From the NCBI GenBank assembly GCA_964518725.1, contig CAZFKP010000011.1, positions 12,099-76,098 of the forward strand: a DNA stretch of 64,000 nt. The letters run 5' to 3'. Origin of the DNA: JANRKF01 sp964518725 (lineage in GTDB: Bacteria; Pseudomonadota; Alphaproteobacteria; Rickettsiales; SXRF01). The translations under genes were made by a program, and so were the position numbers. How positions within the stretch are numbered: position 1 is the stretch's first letter; the number at the start of each line of letters is the position of its first letter. Positions 1 through 8,783 of the stretch are shown here, one piece after another. A model generated the notes under the pieces. That model made no database searches. It was not told the origin of the DNA and saw only the letters and a program-made list of their open reading frames with translations.

Positions 1-14
1 TACACTTCAAATCA

Positions 15-338
15 ATGCGTTTTGTTTCTGAATTCTCCGAAGCCCGTTTTACCTTGTCGCGCCGCGCCGCAGGGCCGCTTTGCTGCGTGCTGATGATGTT
101 TTACCTGGGCTTCCACGCGGTGTCCGGCGAGCGCGGGTTATTCGCGCTGTTCAAGGAGAGCAGGAAGCTGGAGCTGCTTTCCGCCGAGCTTGCTTCCATC
201 CGCGAAAACCGCGCCGAAATGGAAAAGAAAATCAAGCTGATGAGCAATAACTCCCTCGACCTCGACATGCTGGATGAGCAGGCGCGCACAATCCTGGGTC
301 TTGCCGGAAAAGACGAAGTGGTACTGTTTACAAAATAG
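15..338 (+). CDS. ftsB: FtsB/DivIC-family septum formation initiator
   Basis: This 107-residue protein has the FtsB/DivIC layout. A short cytoplasmic N-terminus is followed by one membrane segment (about residues 20-36), then a Glu/Lys/Leu-rich stretch (about 47-80) that should form a coiled coil, and a short C-terminal part containing LDMLDEQAR and a conserved-looking LGL. Family members bridge FtsL and FtsQ in the divisome at the inner membrane. The position directly upstream of the pdh genes is the usual alphaproteobacterial arrangement and supports the call. The gene lies 14 bases from the window edge, so its promoter is not visible. Family assignment is fairly secure; the division role is inferred from the family. 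Confidence 0.85.
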   Translation: MRFVSEFSEARFTLSRRAAGPLCCVLMMFYLGFHAVSGERGLFALFKESRKLELLSAELASIRENRAEMEKKIKLMSNNSLDLDMLDEQARTILGLAGKDEVVLFTK

Positions 339-355
339 TAAAGATCGTGTAACCG

Positions 356-1507
356 GTGCGGATGCGCTGCAATCTTTACCATATTAACCCGTTCCGCAAG
401 ACCTCCGAACCGACGATGCTTGAAGCCGACCGGTTCCCGTGGGGAAAGCGCACAGTGCTGTGCATCGGCGGCGTGGACACCACGACCACCAGTTCGGCCG
501 CAAGCTTTGCGCGACAGGCTGCGTCGATGATCGGAAAGCCAGCTATCGCCGAATATGGCGTGCAGCTTCTGTCCGCCGTTTACCCGGATTCGGTGGCGGC
601 ACAGCGGCAGGAAATCACCGACCTGACAACGCTGAAGGGCGAACCGAAGACCCACTGCCGCGCACATTATGGCCAAGAAATCTCCGATCAATGGATGGAA
701 GAAATTTTCCTCCCGCACATTCGCAAGACCCTTGCCACCGCGAGCAATCATGATGCCGCTGCGGAAAAGCTTTCCGAAGATTTTTCTAAACTCACTATCT
801 TTGCCTTCAGCCTGGGGAGCTACGTGACAAACAGCCTCCACACCGCACTGAAGCGCACGCTGCAGGAAGAAGGCTTCAATGCCGCGCAAACAACGCACAT
901 GCTCCGCCAAGTGCATGTTCTTACCATCGGCGATATCGGCATCTGGCATACCCAGCCGCGGGAGGGGTGGGATTTTACCTCGCTGCACACCGCCTCCACC
1001 AAGGATTTTTATGTCCGCTCCGCCACCAATATCCGCGACAAGGGTGAGCGCTTCCTGACGCTTGCGAACAAGCCGCACATCGGGCTGATGCTCCACAGCC
1101 TGTCACCAACTGGCCATGTCGTTAATGAGGTGGATGGCGAGCACGACCTCATGGATATCGGAATTACCCACAGTGATAAAAAAGTGCCCGGCCACCATCC
1201 GCGCACGTACACCCACCCAAGAATCAGCGAATATCCCGGCGGGCTGTTTGTGCCAACCGCGCTGGAAGTGGTGCTGCGTAATATGGTGTCGCGGGACACC
1301 CAGCCTGCCAAGAATATCCAAACGCTCCTGCAGCCCCAAAACGGTACATTTGCAGGGGAAATGAGCACAACAGATTATTACGAAACACGGCTGGCGCACT
1401 ATCTGGGCGAAGGCGGCAGCAACGTACATATCTTCGACCAATGGCCGAAAGATTGGCGTGGAGCGGCAAAAACACGGCAATCAGCACCCGGTAGTTTCAT
1501 TTCCTGA
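356..1507 (+). CDS. Hypothetical protein with a possible alpha/beta-hydrolase-like nucleophile motif
   Basis: I do not recognise this 383-residue protein. The first possible start is GTG at 356; an ATG two codons later (362) is equally plausible, and neither has a strong ribosome-binding site. No signal peptide or membrane segment is evident. Around residues 147-155 a hydrophobic strand runs into A-F-S-L-G-S, which resembles the nucleophile elbow of alpha/beta hydrolases except that the first Gly is Ala. A second Gly-rich strand, LCIGGVDTTTT, lies near residue 35. A hydrolase fold is only a guess. It sits 17 bases after ftsB and 102 bases before pdhA, in the same direction, where related bacteria normally have no gene. 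Confidence 0.6.
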   Translation: MRMRCNLYHINPFRKTSEPTMLEADRFPWGKRTVLCIGGVDTTTTSSAASFARQAASMIGKPAIAEYGVQLLSAVYPDSVAAQRQEITDLTTLKGEPKTHCRAHYGQEISDQWMEEIFLPHIRKTLATASNHDAAAEKLSEDFSKLTIFAFSLGSYVTNSLHTALKRTLQEEGFNAAQTTHMLRQVHVLTIGDIGIWHTQPREGWDFTSLHTASTKDFYVRSATNIRDKGERFLTLANKPHIGLMLHSLSPTGHVVNEVDGEHDLMDIGITHSDKKVPGHHPRTYTHPRISEYPGGLFVPTALEVVLRNMVSRDTQPAKNIQTLLQPQNGTFAGEMSTTDYYETRLAHYLGEGGSNVHIFDQWPKDWRGAAKTRQSAPGSFIS

Positions 1508-1609
1508 TACTCCGTTTTGCTGCACTGCAACGTAAGATTGTGAGAGAAATACTTGCTTTTTTGCGTTATCATGGGTATTCACGCGCTGAATAATTTAAGT
1601 GGGAAACTC

Positions 1610-2632
1610 ATGAGTAAAGCCGCCGCCAAAGCGAATACAAGCACCACCAAACTGGAGCCTGCAAACACCAACAAACTCGACAAGAAACTCGCCCTCGAAA
1701 TGTACCGCGAGATGCTTCTCATCCGCCGCTTCGAGGAAAAAGCCGGACAGCTGTACGGCATGGGTCTCATCGGCGGTTTCTGCCATTTATACATCGGCCA
1801 GGAAGCCGTCGTCACCGGTATGCAAAGCTGTATCACACCAAACGATGCCGTCATCACCTCCTACCGCGACCACGCGCATATGCTCGCCTGCGGCATGGAC
1901 CCCAAAGGCATCATGGCCGAGCTCACCGGCCGCATCGGCGGCTTCTCCAAAGGCAAGGGCGGCTCGATGCACATGTTCTCCACCGAGAAACATTTCTACG
2001 GCGGCCACGGCATTGTCGGCGCGCAGGTGCCGCTCGGCACCGGCATCGCCTTCGCCCATAAATACCGCAATAACGGCGCACTCTCGCTCACCTATTTCGG
2101 GGACGGATCGGTGAATCAAGGGCAAGTCTATGAAGCCTTTAACATGGCAAGCCTGTGGAAACTGCCGGTGATTTACATCATCGAGAATAACGAATACGCG
2201 ATGGGCACTTCGGTGAAACGCTCCCACTCCACCACCGAGCTGTTCCGCCGCGGCGAAGCATTCGGCATTCCGGGCAAGCAGGTAAACGGCATGGATGTGG
2301 CAGCCGTGCGCGAGGCCGGACTCGAAGCGGTGAAATGGGTGCGCGACGGCAACGGCCCCTTCCTGCTGGAGATGAAAACCTACCGCTATCGCGGCCACTC
2401 GATGAGCGATCCGGCAAAATACCGCAGCAAAGAAGAAGTCGAAAATTTCAAGGAAAACCGAGATCCGATCGAAGGGTTAAAAGCTCGTATCATCCGCGAG
2501 GGGATCGCAACCGAGGACTCCCTCAAGGAGCTCGAAAAAGAAATCAAAATCATTGTGAACGATGCCGCACAGTTCGCGCAGGATTCACCCGAACCGCCGG
2601 AATCCGAACTGTGGACGGATGTGACGGTGTGA
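1610..2632 (+). CDS. pdhA: Pyruvate dehydrogenase E1 component, alpha subunit
   Basis: PdhA is the thiamine-diphosphate-binding half of the alpha2beta2 E1 enzyme. It decarboxylates pyruvate and passes the acetyl group to the lipoyl arm of E2. The 340-residue protein has the expected GDGS...N thiamine-diphosphate motif (GDGSVNQ at about 164-170, IIENN at about 190-194) and the phosphorylation-loop-like YRGHSMSDP near the C-terminus. The start at 1610 is chosen because it gives the usual short, Lys/Ala/Thr-rich N-terminus and follows a GTGGGAA ribosome site. An upstream in-frame ATG at 1553 would add 19 hydrophobic residues with no such site. It heads the pdhA-pdhB-pdhC set, which is unusually interrupted by small unknown genes. 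Confidence 0.95.
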   Translation: MSKAAAKANTSTTKLEPANTNKLDKKLALEMYREMLLIRRFEEKAGQLYGMGLIGGFCHLYIGQEAVVTGMQSCITPNDAVITSYRDHAHMLACGMDPKGIMAELTGRIGGFSKGKGGSMHMFSTEKHFYGGHGIVGAQVPLGTGIAFAHKYRNNGALSLTYFGDGSVNQGQVYEAFNMASLWKLPVIYIIENNEYAMGTSVKRSHSTTELFRRGEAFGIPGKQVNGMDVAAVREAGLEAVKWVRDGNGPFLLEMKTYRYRGHSMSDPAKYRSKEEVENFKENRDPIEGLKARIIREGIATEDSLKELEKEIKIIVNDAAQFAQDSPEPPESELWTDVTV

Positions 2633-2633
2633 C

Positions 2634-2801
2634 ATGCGCGCGGTGCTTTTGTTATGCGTTGCGTTGCCGCTTTCGGGCTGCGTCTGTTTGCCGGAGGAGT
2701 CGAAAGGCGAATCCGTCGACCGTAACTACCTGAGCACCTGCTGGCATGCATTCGAGAACAGCTCAAATAAGCAAATCACCTTCCCTAAAGATGCCCTATA
2801 A
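2634..2801 (+). CDS. Small predicted lipoprotein between pdhA and pdhB
   Basis: A 55-codon reading frame starts one base after the pdhA stop and ends 27 bases before pdhB. The translation begins MRAVLLLCVALPLSGC, a compact lipoprotein signal peptide with the lipobox L-S-G-C and Cys16 as the predicted lipidation site. The mature part is only about 40 residues, polar, with two further Cys residues (18 and 36) that could form a disulfide. I recognise no family. The tight spacing suggests cotranscription and translational coupling with pdhA. A lipoprotein inside an operon for a cytosolic complex is odd, so the functional link, if any, is unknown. Confidence 0.6.
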   Translation: MRAVLLLCVALPLSGCVCLPEESKGESVDRNYLSTCWHAFENSSNKQITFPKDAL

Positions 2802-2828
2802 CCCATACTGACAAACCGGAGAACAGCC

Positions 2829-3824
2829 ATGACCCAACAAACATTACGAGTTGCCCTGCGCGATGCCATGGCGGAGGAAATGCGCCGCGACCCGGAAGTT
2901 TTTGTCATGGGCGAGGAAGTCGCCGAATATCAGGGCGCGTATAAAGTAACCGAGGGGCTTCTTGCCGAATTCGGTGATAAGCGCGTGGTCGATACCCCCA
3001 TCACCGAGCATGGATTTGCCGGGCTTGGCGTCGGTGCAGCGATGATGGGACTGAAACCCGTGGTCGAATTCATGACCTTTAACTTTGCGATGCAGGCGAT
3101 GGATCAGATCATCAACTCCGCCGCCAAAACCAATTACATGTCTGGCGGGCAGATACGCTGCCCCATCGTCTTCCGCGGACCCAACGGCGCGGCATCACGC
3201 GTCGCCGCCCAGCACTCGCAATGTTATGCCAGCTGGTACGCTCACATTCCCGGTCTGAAAGTGATTGCACCCTATGATGCAGCATCGGCCAAAGCGCTGC
3301 TGAAAGCCGCCATTCGCGATCCGAACCCGGTGATCTTTTTGGAAAACGAAATGCTCTACGGCGAAAAATTCGAAGTGCCGGAAGGCGATGACATCGTCGC
3401 TGAAATCGGCAAAGCTGCCGTCGTGCGCGAAGGGTCGGATGTTACCATCGTCGCCTTTTCCATCATGGTCGGCAAAGCGCTCGCCGCTGCCGAAGAATTG
3501 GCCAAAGAGGGCATCGAAGCCGAAGTGATTGACCTTCGTACCATCCGCCCGCTCGATACCGAAACGATTGTGGAATCGGTGAAAAAAACCAACCGCCTCG
3601 TCTCGGTCGAAGAAGGCTGGCCGGTTGCCGGCATCGGCAGCGAAATGGCCGCGATCATGATGGAGCAATGCTTCGATTACCTGGACGCACCAGTCAAGCG
3701 TATCGCCGGCCTCGATGTGCCGCTGCCTTATGCGGCGAACCTTGAGAAGCTCTGCCTACCGCAAGCGCCGGACATTGTGAAAGCCGCTAAGGAAGTATGC
3801 TACAGGCAGTCGGAAGCGGCCTGA
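2829..3824 (+). CDS. pdhB: Pyruvate dehydrogenase E1 component, beta subunit
   Basis: PdhB pairs with PdhA to form the E1 heterotetramer. The 331-residue protein has the family order: an N-terminal pyrimidine-binding transketolase domain ([16 protein letters not shown] near residue 27, [20 protein letters not shown] near 60) and a C-terminal transketolase domain ([14 protein letters not shown] about 230, [15 protein letters not shown] about 260). It lacks the N-terminal lipoyl domain that many alphaproteobacterial PdhB proteins carry, so lipoylation would rest on E2 alone. A GGAGA ribosome site lies 9 bases upstream of the ATG. Confidence 0.95.
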   Translation: MTQQTLRVALRDAMAEEMRRDPEVFVMGEEVAEYQGAYKVTEGLLAEFGDKRVVDTPITEHGFAGLGVGAAMMGLKPVVEFMTFNFAMQAMDQIINSAAKTNYMSGGQIRCPIVFRGPNGAASRVAAQHSQCYASWYAHIPGLKVIAPYDAASAKALLKAAIRDPNPVIFLENEMLYGEKFEVPEGDDIVAEIGKAAVVREGSDVTIVAFSIMVGKALAAAEELAKEGIEAEVIDLRTIRPLDTETIVESVKKTNRLVSVEEGWPVAGIGSEMAAIMMEQCFDYLDAPVKRIAGLDVPLPYAANLEKLCLPQAPDIVKAAKEVCYRQSEAA

Positions 3825-3827
3825 GTC

Positions 3828-4244
3828 ATGGCTGCGCCATTCACTACAAAACAATTCGACCTCACGGATGGCAATACCGCAACGGTCGCAGAAACAATAA
3901 CGCCCGAGGGGACGCGCACCACCGTTACTTTTAGTATTCCGCAAGCCGAATCCACGAGCCAATGGATGAGGGCGCTGGGTAGCAGGATACAGGTGGATAC
4001 GATGCTATTTGCAGAGACCGGAAAATTCACAGCCGGTGGTGCTTTTGGGGAAATCATCAGCGAGATGTTTTCAGGGAAAGGCCGGGGTGAGCCACCTCCC
4101 TCGCAGCCGCCTTCCGGTGGCATGGGGGGCACACCGGTGAGGCCGCCACACGCCCCAGATAGCGGATCCGGCGCCGTGGATCGCTACAGAACCATGGGCA
4201 CCAGCGGATCCACCCCGCTTAACCCATGGAATCGGGGCGGATAA
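3828..4244 (+). CDS. Hypothetical protein with Gly/Pro-rich C-terminus
   Basis: A 138-residue protein begins three bases after the pdhB stop. No signal peptide, membrane segment or known motif is visible. The N-terminal 60 residues look folded, with alternating Thr/Val-rich strands such as TVAETITPEGTRTTVTF. From about residue 85 on the sequence becomes a low-complexity Gly/Pro/Ser tail ending in NPWNRGG. Its position between pdhB and pdhC and the tight spacing imply cotranscription. I cannot assign a function, and a lineage-restricted gene is likely. Confidence 0.55.
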   Translation: MAAPFTTKQFDLTDGNTATVAETITPEGTRTTVTFSIPQAESTSQWMRALGSRIQVDTMLFAETGKFTAGGAFGEIISEMFSGKGRGEPPPSQPPSGGMGGTPVRPPHAPDSGSGAVDRYRTMGTSGSTPLNPWNRGG

Positions 4245-4312
4245 AAACCGTTGTCAGCCCCGTAACTTTGCCATAAACATAGTCTTTGTATCCATCCACG
4301 ACGAGTTGAACC

Positions 4313-5602
4313 ATGCCGATTGAAATATTGATGCCCGCCCTATCGCCCACCATGACCGAGGGCAACCTCGCCAAATGGACGGTGAAGGAAGGCGATAAAA
4401 TTAAATCCGGCCAGGTGATTGCCGAGATCGAAACCGACAAGGCGACCATGGAAGTCGAAGCCGTCGATGAAGGGATCATCGGCAAAATCGTTATCCCTGC
4501 CGGCACCGAAGCGGTGAAAGTCAATGCGCTGATTGCGCTGCTGCTTGAAGATGGCGAAGATAAGAAAGTGCTCGACAGCTACAAACCAAAAGCAGCAGCA
4601 CCTCCTTCTGCGGAAGCACCGAAAAAGGAAGAAACACCCGCCGTCGCTGGCGGTCAGCAGACCGCCCCCGCCCTGAGCACCGCCCCATTGCAAGGCCAGC
4701 AGGCCGCGCAGGGGGCAACCAGAACATTCGCGAGTCCCCTTGCCAAGCGCATCGCGGCGAATGAAGGCGTCGCCATCGCGCATGTGCCCGGCTCCGGTCC
4801 GCATGGCCGCGTGGTGAAATCCGACGTCGAAGCCTTCATCGCCAGCGGCGGTTCGGCAAAAGGCGTCGTGCGCCGTAACCCGATGGATACGACCGCAATC
4901 CCGAACAATAATATGCGTAAGGTGATCGCCAAACGCCTCACCGAATCGAAGCAGACGGTGCCGCATTTCTATCTGAATCTGGATATTGAACTGGATCGTC
5001 TGCTCGATGTGAGGAAACAACTGAACGATGCCGCCGAACACGCCGCGAAAAAACAAGGCAAAGACGCCAAACCCGCCTACAAGCTTTCGGTGAACGATCT
5101 CGTGATCAAAGCCACCGCGCTCGCTATGAAGGATGTTCCAGCGGCAAATGCCTCGTGGACGGATGCGGCGATCCTGCAATATAACAATGTCGATATCTCC
5201 GTCGCCGTTGCCATTGACGGCGGCCTGATTACCCCCATCGTGAAAAACGCCGACCAGAAAAATGTCACCGCCATTTCCTCAGAAATGAAAGATTTGGCTG
5301 CACGCGCCAAAGCCGGCAAGCTGCAACCGGAAGAATTCCAAGGCGGCGGGCTGTCCATTTCCAACCTCGGCATGTATGGCATCTCGAGCTTCGCCGCCAT
5401 CGTCAACCCGCCGCAGGGCTGCATCCTCGCGGTCGGCGCCGGCGCTGAAAAAGTCGTGGTAAAAAATGGCCAAATGGTCGTGGCCAACGTGATGACCGTC
5501 ACGCTTTCAGTCGATCACCGCGTGGTCGATGGCGCCGTCGGCGCCGAGTTCCTGCAAGCCTTCAAGCGCTATTGCGAGGCGCCGGCTTTGTTGCTGGTGT
5601 AG
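4313..5602 (+). CDS. pdhC: Dihydrolipoamide acetyltransferase, E2 of pyruvate dehydrogenase
   Basis: E2 is the core of the pyruvate dehydrogenase complex and transfers acetyl groups from lipoyl-lysine to CoA. The 429-residue protein has one N-terminal lipoyl domain with the target lysine in [10 protein letters not shown] (Lys43). An Ala/Pro/Gln-rich linker (about 85-135) follows, then a peripheral-subunit-binding domain (about 138-175, [13 protein letters not shown]...GRVVKSDVE). The C-terminal catalytic acyltransferase domain ends with the active-site motif DHRVVDG. A single lipoyl domain fits an alphaproteobacterial E2. No E3 (lpd) gene follows, so E3 must be encoded elsewhere. Confidence 0.95.
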   Translation: MPIEILMPALSPTMTEGNLAKWTVKEGDKIKSGQVIAEIETDKATMEVEAVDEGIIGKIVIPAGTEAVKVNALIALLLEDGEDKKVLDSYKPKAAAPPSAEAPKKEETPAVAGGQQTAPALSTAPLQGQQAAQGATRTFASPLAKRIAANEGVAIAHVPGSGPHGRVVKSDVEAFIASGGSAKGVVRRNPMDTTAIPNNNMRKVIAKRLTESKQTVPHFYLNLDIELDRLLDVRKQLNDAAEHAAKKQGKDAKPAYKLSVNDLVIKATALAMKDVPAANASWTDAAILQYNNVDISVAVAIDGGLITPIVKNADQKNVTAISSEMKDLAARAKAGKLQPEEFQGGGLSISNLGMYGISSFAAIVNPPQGCILAVGAGAEKVVVKNGQMVVANVMTVTLSVDHRVVDGAVGAEFLQAFKRYCEAPALLLV

Positions 5603-5607
5603 AATCT

Positions 5608-6093
5608 ATGGCCGACAGCATCACCCCTATTGATGATGTGACGGACATTAATTCGCTGGTAGCGAATCTCCTGCCTTCGTTGACCTCGCCGGCCGTGAGC
5701 CGGGAAACCGGCGGCAACTCAAAAACACTGGATGCCGGGATGATCCCGCAGATCGACCATCCACAACACCGGCAACACGATCCTGTCTCAGACGCCAAGC
5801 TGGCGGAGATCGAGCTTGTCCACCTGGTGGTGCGCTATATCCAATATCCCTCCGATACGCTGAAACGTCAGATCGACGCCACACAGGGCGCGCTCGCAGC
5901 GTCGTATGACGCCATCGGCATCGACCATGCGGCAGACGCGGCAAAACGCTTTGCCAGCCATGTAACCACGCATGCGGGGCAATTCCTGAATCCCCAGAAA
6001 CTACAGGACTGGATGGCGCTGGTGCCCGGCGGGCGCTACGATGCCACGAAGAAAAAAGACGAGCAGGAAGCACCTTCCCTGCTCGGCGTATGA
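5608..6093 (+). CDS. Hypothetical protein ending in APxxLGV
   Basis: A 161-residue protein starts five bases after the pdhC stop; the upstream in-frame ATG at 5572 overlaps pdhC and is not preferred. No signal peptide or membrane segment is seen. The first 60 residues are Ser/Thr/Pro-rich and probably disordered. Residues 70-145 look helical (VHLVVRYIQYPSDTLKRQID, HAADAAKRFASHVTTHAG). The C-terminus is charged (KKKDEQE) and ends APSLLGV, closely matching the GAPNTLGV end of the unrelated protein at 43359-44099. It is the last gene before the convergent glnB. Function unknown. Confidence 0.55.
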   Translation: MADSITPIDDVTDINSLVANLLPSLTSPAVSRETGGNSKTLDAGMIPQIDHPQHRQHDPVSDAKLAEIELVHLVVRYIQYPSDTLKRQIDATQGALAASYDAIGIDHAADAAKRFASHVTTHAGQFLNPQKLQDWMALVPGGRYDATKKKDEQEAPSLLGV

Positions 6094-6106
6094 TCCTTGT
6101 GGATAG

Positions 6107-6475
<369 letters not shown>

Positions 6476-6518
6476 TTAGAAGCCCTATTTTCTTAGGCAA
6501 TTCTTACAAAATTCGTCA

Positions 6519-6546
6519 TTGTGTAATCATGTGGGGAGCGTATAAT
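6519..6546 (+). promoter_or_regulatory. Candidate sigma-70 promoter for the nitronate monooxygenase-like gene
   Basis: A perfect -10 hexamer TATAAT (6541-6546) lies 16 bases downstream of TTGTGT (6519-6524). Transcription would begin near 6553, giving a short leader before the ATG at 6566. The region is AT-rich and divergent to glnB. Confidence 0.5.
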
Positions 6547-6565
6547 CATCCGCTTCAACGTTTAC

Positions 6566-7993
6566 ATGGGTGCCAAAAATTTGTCTGTAACATTTCGTAA
6601 TAAACTAAAAGACGTCGTCATCTCCGGTAAACTCGTCCACCCGATTGTTGAGGGTGGCAAAGGGGTTTCGGTTACTAATGGCCGCACGGCCGGAGCGTTC
6701 GCCGCCGCCGGTGCCGTCGGAACATTTTCCGGCGTCAACGCCGATGGCTACGATGAAAACGGCAAGGTCATTCCCTATGTCTATCACGGCAAAACCCGCC
6801 GCGAGCGCCATGAAGAACTGATCACCCTGTCGATCAACGGCGGCATCGCCCAGGCGAAAATCGCCCATGATATTTCCGGCGGACGCGGACGCGTCCACAC
6901 CAACGTGCTGTGGGAAATGGGCGGTTGCGAGCGCGTGCTGGTTGGTATGCTGGAGGGCGCGAAAGGCCTGATCCACGGCGTCACCTGCGGCGCGGGCATG
7001 CCCTATAAGCTTGCCGAAATCGCGGCGCATTATGAGGTGTACGCGCACCCGATCGTCTCCTCCGCGCGCGCGTTTAACGCGCTGTGGAAACGCGCCTACA
7101 GCAAATATCCGAAGTGGCTGGGCTCTGTGGTCTATGAAGATCCGTGGTTGGCAGGTGGCCACAATGGTCTGTCGAATGCAGAAGACCCAGAAAAACCCCA
7201 GGATCCATACCCGCGCGTTGCCGAATTACGCAAAACCATGAACAGTTTCGGCCTGCAGGATATTCCCATCATCATGGCGGGTGGCGCCTGGCATTTGAAG
7301 GATTGGGAACACTGGCTCGACAACCCTGAAATCGGCATGATCGCCTTCCAGTTTGGTACCCGGCCGATCCTGACGCAGGAAAGCCCCGTCTCCGACGACT
7401 GGAAAAAGAAGCTGATGCAACTTGAAGAGGGCGATGTCTTTCTCAATAATTTCAGCCCGACCGGATTTTATTCCTCGGCCGTCAATAACAGCTTCATCAA
7501 AGAATTGCGCGGCCGGACGGAGCGCCAGATCGGCTACCGCATGGAACAGGAAGGATTGTTCTCCGAGCCGCTGCCGGTGGGTGCGCGCGGCCGCCCAGTC
7601 TATGTACAGGCCGATGACAAGCAGCGCGCAGAAACGTGGGTCGCCGAAGGCTATGATGAGCCAATGAAAACACCCGACTCAACATTGATTTTTGTGTCGA
7701 AAGGAAAAGCGGCGCAGATTGTCACCGACCAAATCGAATGCATGGGCTGCCTGTCGCATTGCCGGTTTTCCAATTGGAAAGACCATGACGATTACACCAC
7801 CGGCAAAAAAGCCGACCCGCGCAGTTTCTGCATCCAGAAAACATTGCAGGATGTGGTGCATGGCGCGCCGACCGACAACGAGCTCATGTTCTCCGGCCAC
7901 AACGCGTTCAAGTTTCAGCAGGATCCGTGGTATGCGAATGGCCATGTCCCTACTATCGGGGAACTAGTCGAGCGGATATTGGCCGGGAATTAA
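6566..7993 (+). CDS. Nitronate monooxygenase/2-nitropropane dioxygenase-like flavoprotein with C-terminal Cys motif
   Basis: The 475-residue protein belongs to the FMN-dependent NPD/nitronate monooxygenase family of TIM-barrel oxidoreductases. Family-like elements include the Gly-rich loop GVTCGAGMPYKLAEIAAHYEV, VSSARAFNALWKRA, PIIMAGGAW and the phosphate-binding-like GMIAFQFGTRP. It is about 100-150 residues longer than typical family members. The extra C-terminal part contains IECMGCLSHCRFSNW, three Cys and one His that could bind a metal or iron-sulfur cluster. The true substrate is unknown, and many members are not proven nitronate enzymes. The stop codon overlaps that of the convergent gene at 7990 by a few bases. 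Confidence 0.8.
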   Translation: MGAKNLSVTFRNKLKDVVISGKLVHPIVEGGKGVSVTNGRTAGAFAAAGAVGTFSGVNADGYDENGKVIPYVYHGKTRRERHEELITLSINGGIAQAKIAHDISGGRGRVHTNVLWEMGGCERVLVGMLEGAKGLIHGVTCGAGMPYKLAEIAAHYEVYAHPIVSSARAFNALWKRAYSKYPKWLGSVVYEDPWLAGGHNGLSNAEDPEKPQDPYPRVAELRKTMNSFGLQDIPIIMAGGAWHLKDWEHWLDNPEIGMIAFQFGTRPILTQESPVSDDWKKKLMQLEEGDVFLNNFSPTGFYSSAVNNSFIKELRGRTERQIGYRMEQEGLFSEPLPVGARGRPVYVQADDKQRAETWVAEGYDEPMKTPDSTLIFVSKGKAAQIVTDQIECMGCLSHCRFSNWKDHDDYTTGKKADPRSFCIQKTLQDVVHGAPTDNELMFSGHNAFKFQQDPWYANGHVPTIGELVERILAGN

Positions 7994-8769
7994 GGTAATT
8001 CCTTTGGCCGGTTGTCATCGCGTGGCGTGCCGCGCGGATCATCCGGCACTGCTTTCAGGCGCTCAAATTCCTTGAGCTTATCGAGGCGGTTTAAGCGCTC
8101 TTTCACAAAATAGACCATGTATTTCAGGTCGCGCTCGGGAATAGCCTCGGCGTTGTTCTTGATCGTCTCCATGATGCCAAACGCATCTTCCATCTCGCCG
8201 CGCTTTTCATGCACCACCGCCGCCATTTGCTGCGCCCAGATCGGCACACGCTTATCAACCAGAGGCGTGGAAACTTTCAGTGCCAGATCCATATCTTCCA
8301 ACTTGTGCTGTGCGAGGTAGATCGACTGCAACAGCCACCACCACTTATGCTCCACATCGCGGATAGAATGCTCATACAGGTAATTCACCAAGGGTCGCAC
8401 ATCCTTGGTATTCTGCGTTTGGCTAAAATAATAGGCGGCCATCGCCGGCATCATATCCGACTTGGCATCAAGCATATCGAGCAGGGTGAACCAGTGATAG
8501 ATTCTCCCCATGTCGTATTTCTTGAGCGCCGTGAACCGCCCATACGTATCACCGGCGTTCTGCATTTGCAGCGCCAATGCCCGGAAATAAAACTGGTCGT
8601 CGCCCATCTTAAGCACCGCCAGCTCTTCCTTGCCGGGAACGGGCGGCACCACGCCAAGTTCAGGGCGAATCTTGTGGGTGGCAGACCAGAACAACATATT
8701 ACACGCAAGCAGCGCGAGCAGCGGCCCGTGGAAAGAGAAGAACGTTGTTATTTTTGCTGTACGTGACAT
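7990..8769 (-). CDS. Membrane-anchored helical-repeat protein beside the secretin and ABC permease
   Basis: A 259-residue protein has one N-terminal membrane segment (about residues 12-30, FHGPLLALLACNMLFW) and a long helical remainder resembling degenerate TPR-like repeats (AMAAYYFSQTQNTKDVRP, WWWLLQSIYLAQHKLEDMDLA, MAAVVHEKRGEMEDAFGIM). The final 20 residues are Asp/Arg/Pro-rich. It is the last gene of a minus-strand set after the secretin and the ABC-2 permease, 14 bases from the permease. By position it could be the accessory component of that transporter, as PilG accompanies PilH and PilI in Myxococcus xanthus. That is inference from context, not sequence recognition. Confidence 0.6.
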   Translation of the reverse strand: MSRTAKITTFFSFHGPLLALLACNMLFWSATHKIRPELGVVPPVPGKEELAVLKMGDDQFYFRALALQMQNAGDTYGRFTALKKYDMGRIYHWFTLLDMLDAKSDMMPAMAAYYFSQTQNTKDVRPLVNYLYEHSIRDVEHKWWWLLQSIYLAQHKLEDMDLALKVSTPLVDKRVPIWAQQMAAVVHEKRGEMEDAFGIMETIKNNAEAIPERDLKYMVYFVKERLNRLDKLKEFERLKAVPDDPRGTPRDDNRPKELP

Positions 8770-8783
8770 CCGCGTGCCGCTGC

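Noticed and set aside
101..1096. A 331-codon open frame on the minus strand at the left end
   Set aside because: It runs antisense to ftsB and the 383-residue gene; the translation is typical of mirror frames in GC-rich DNA.
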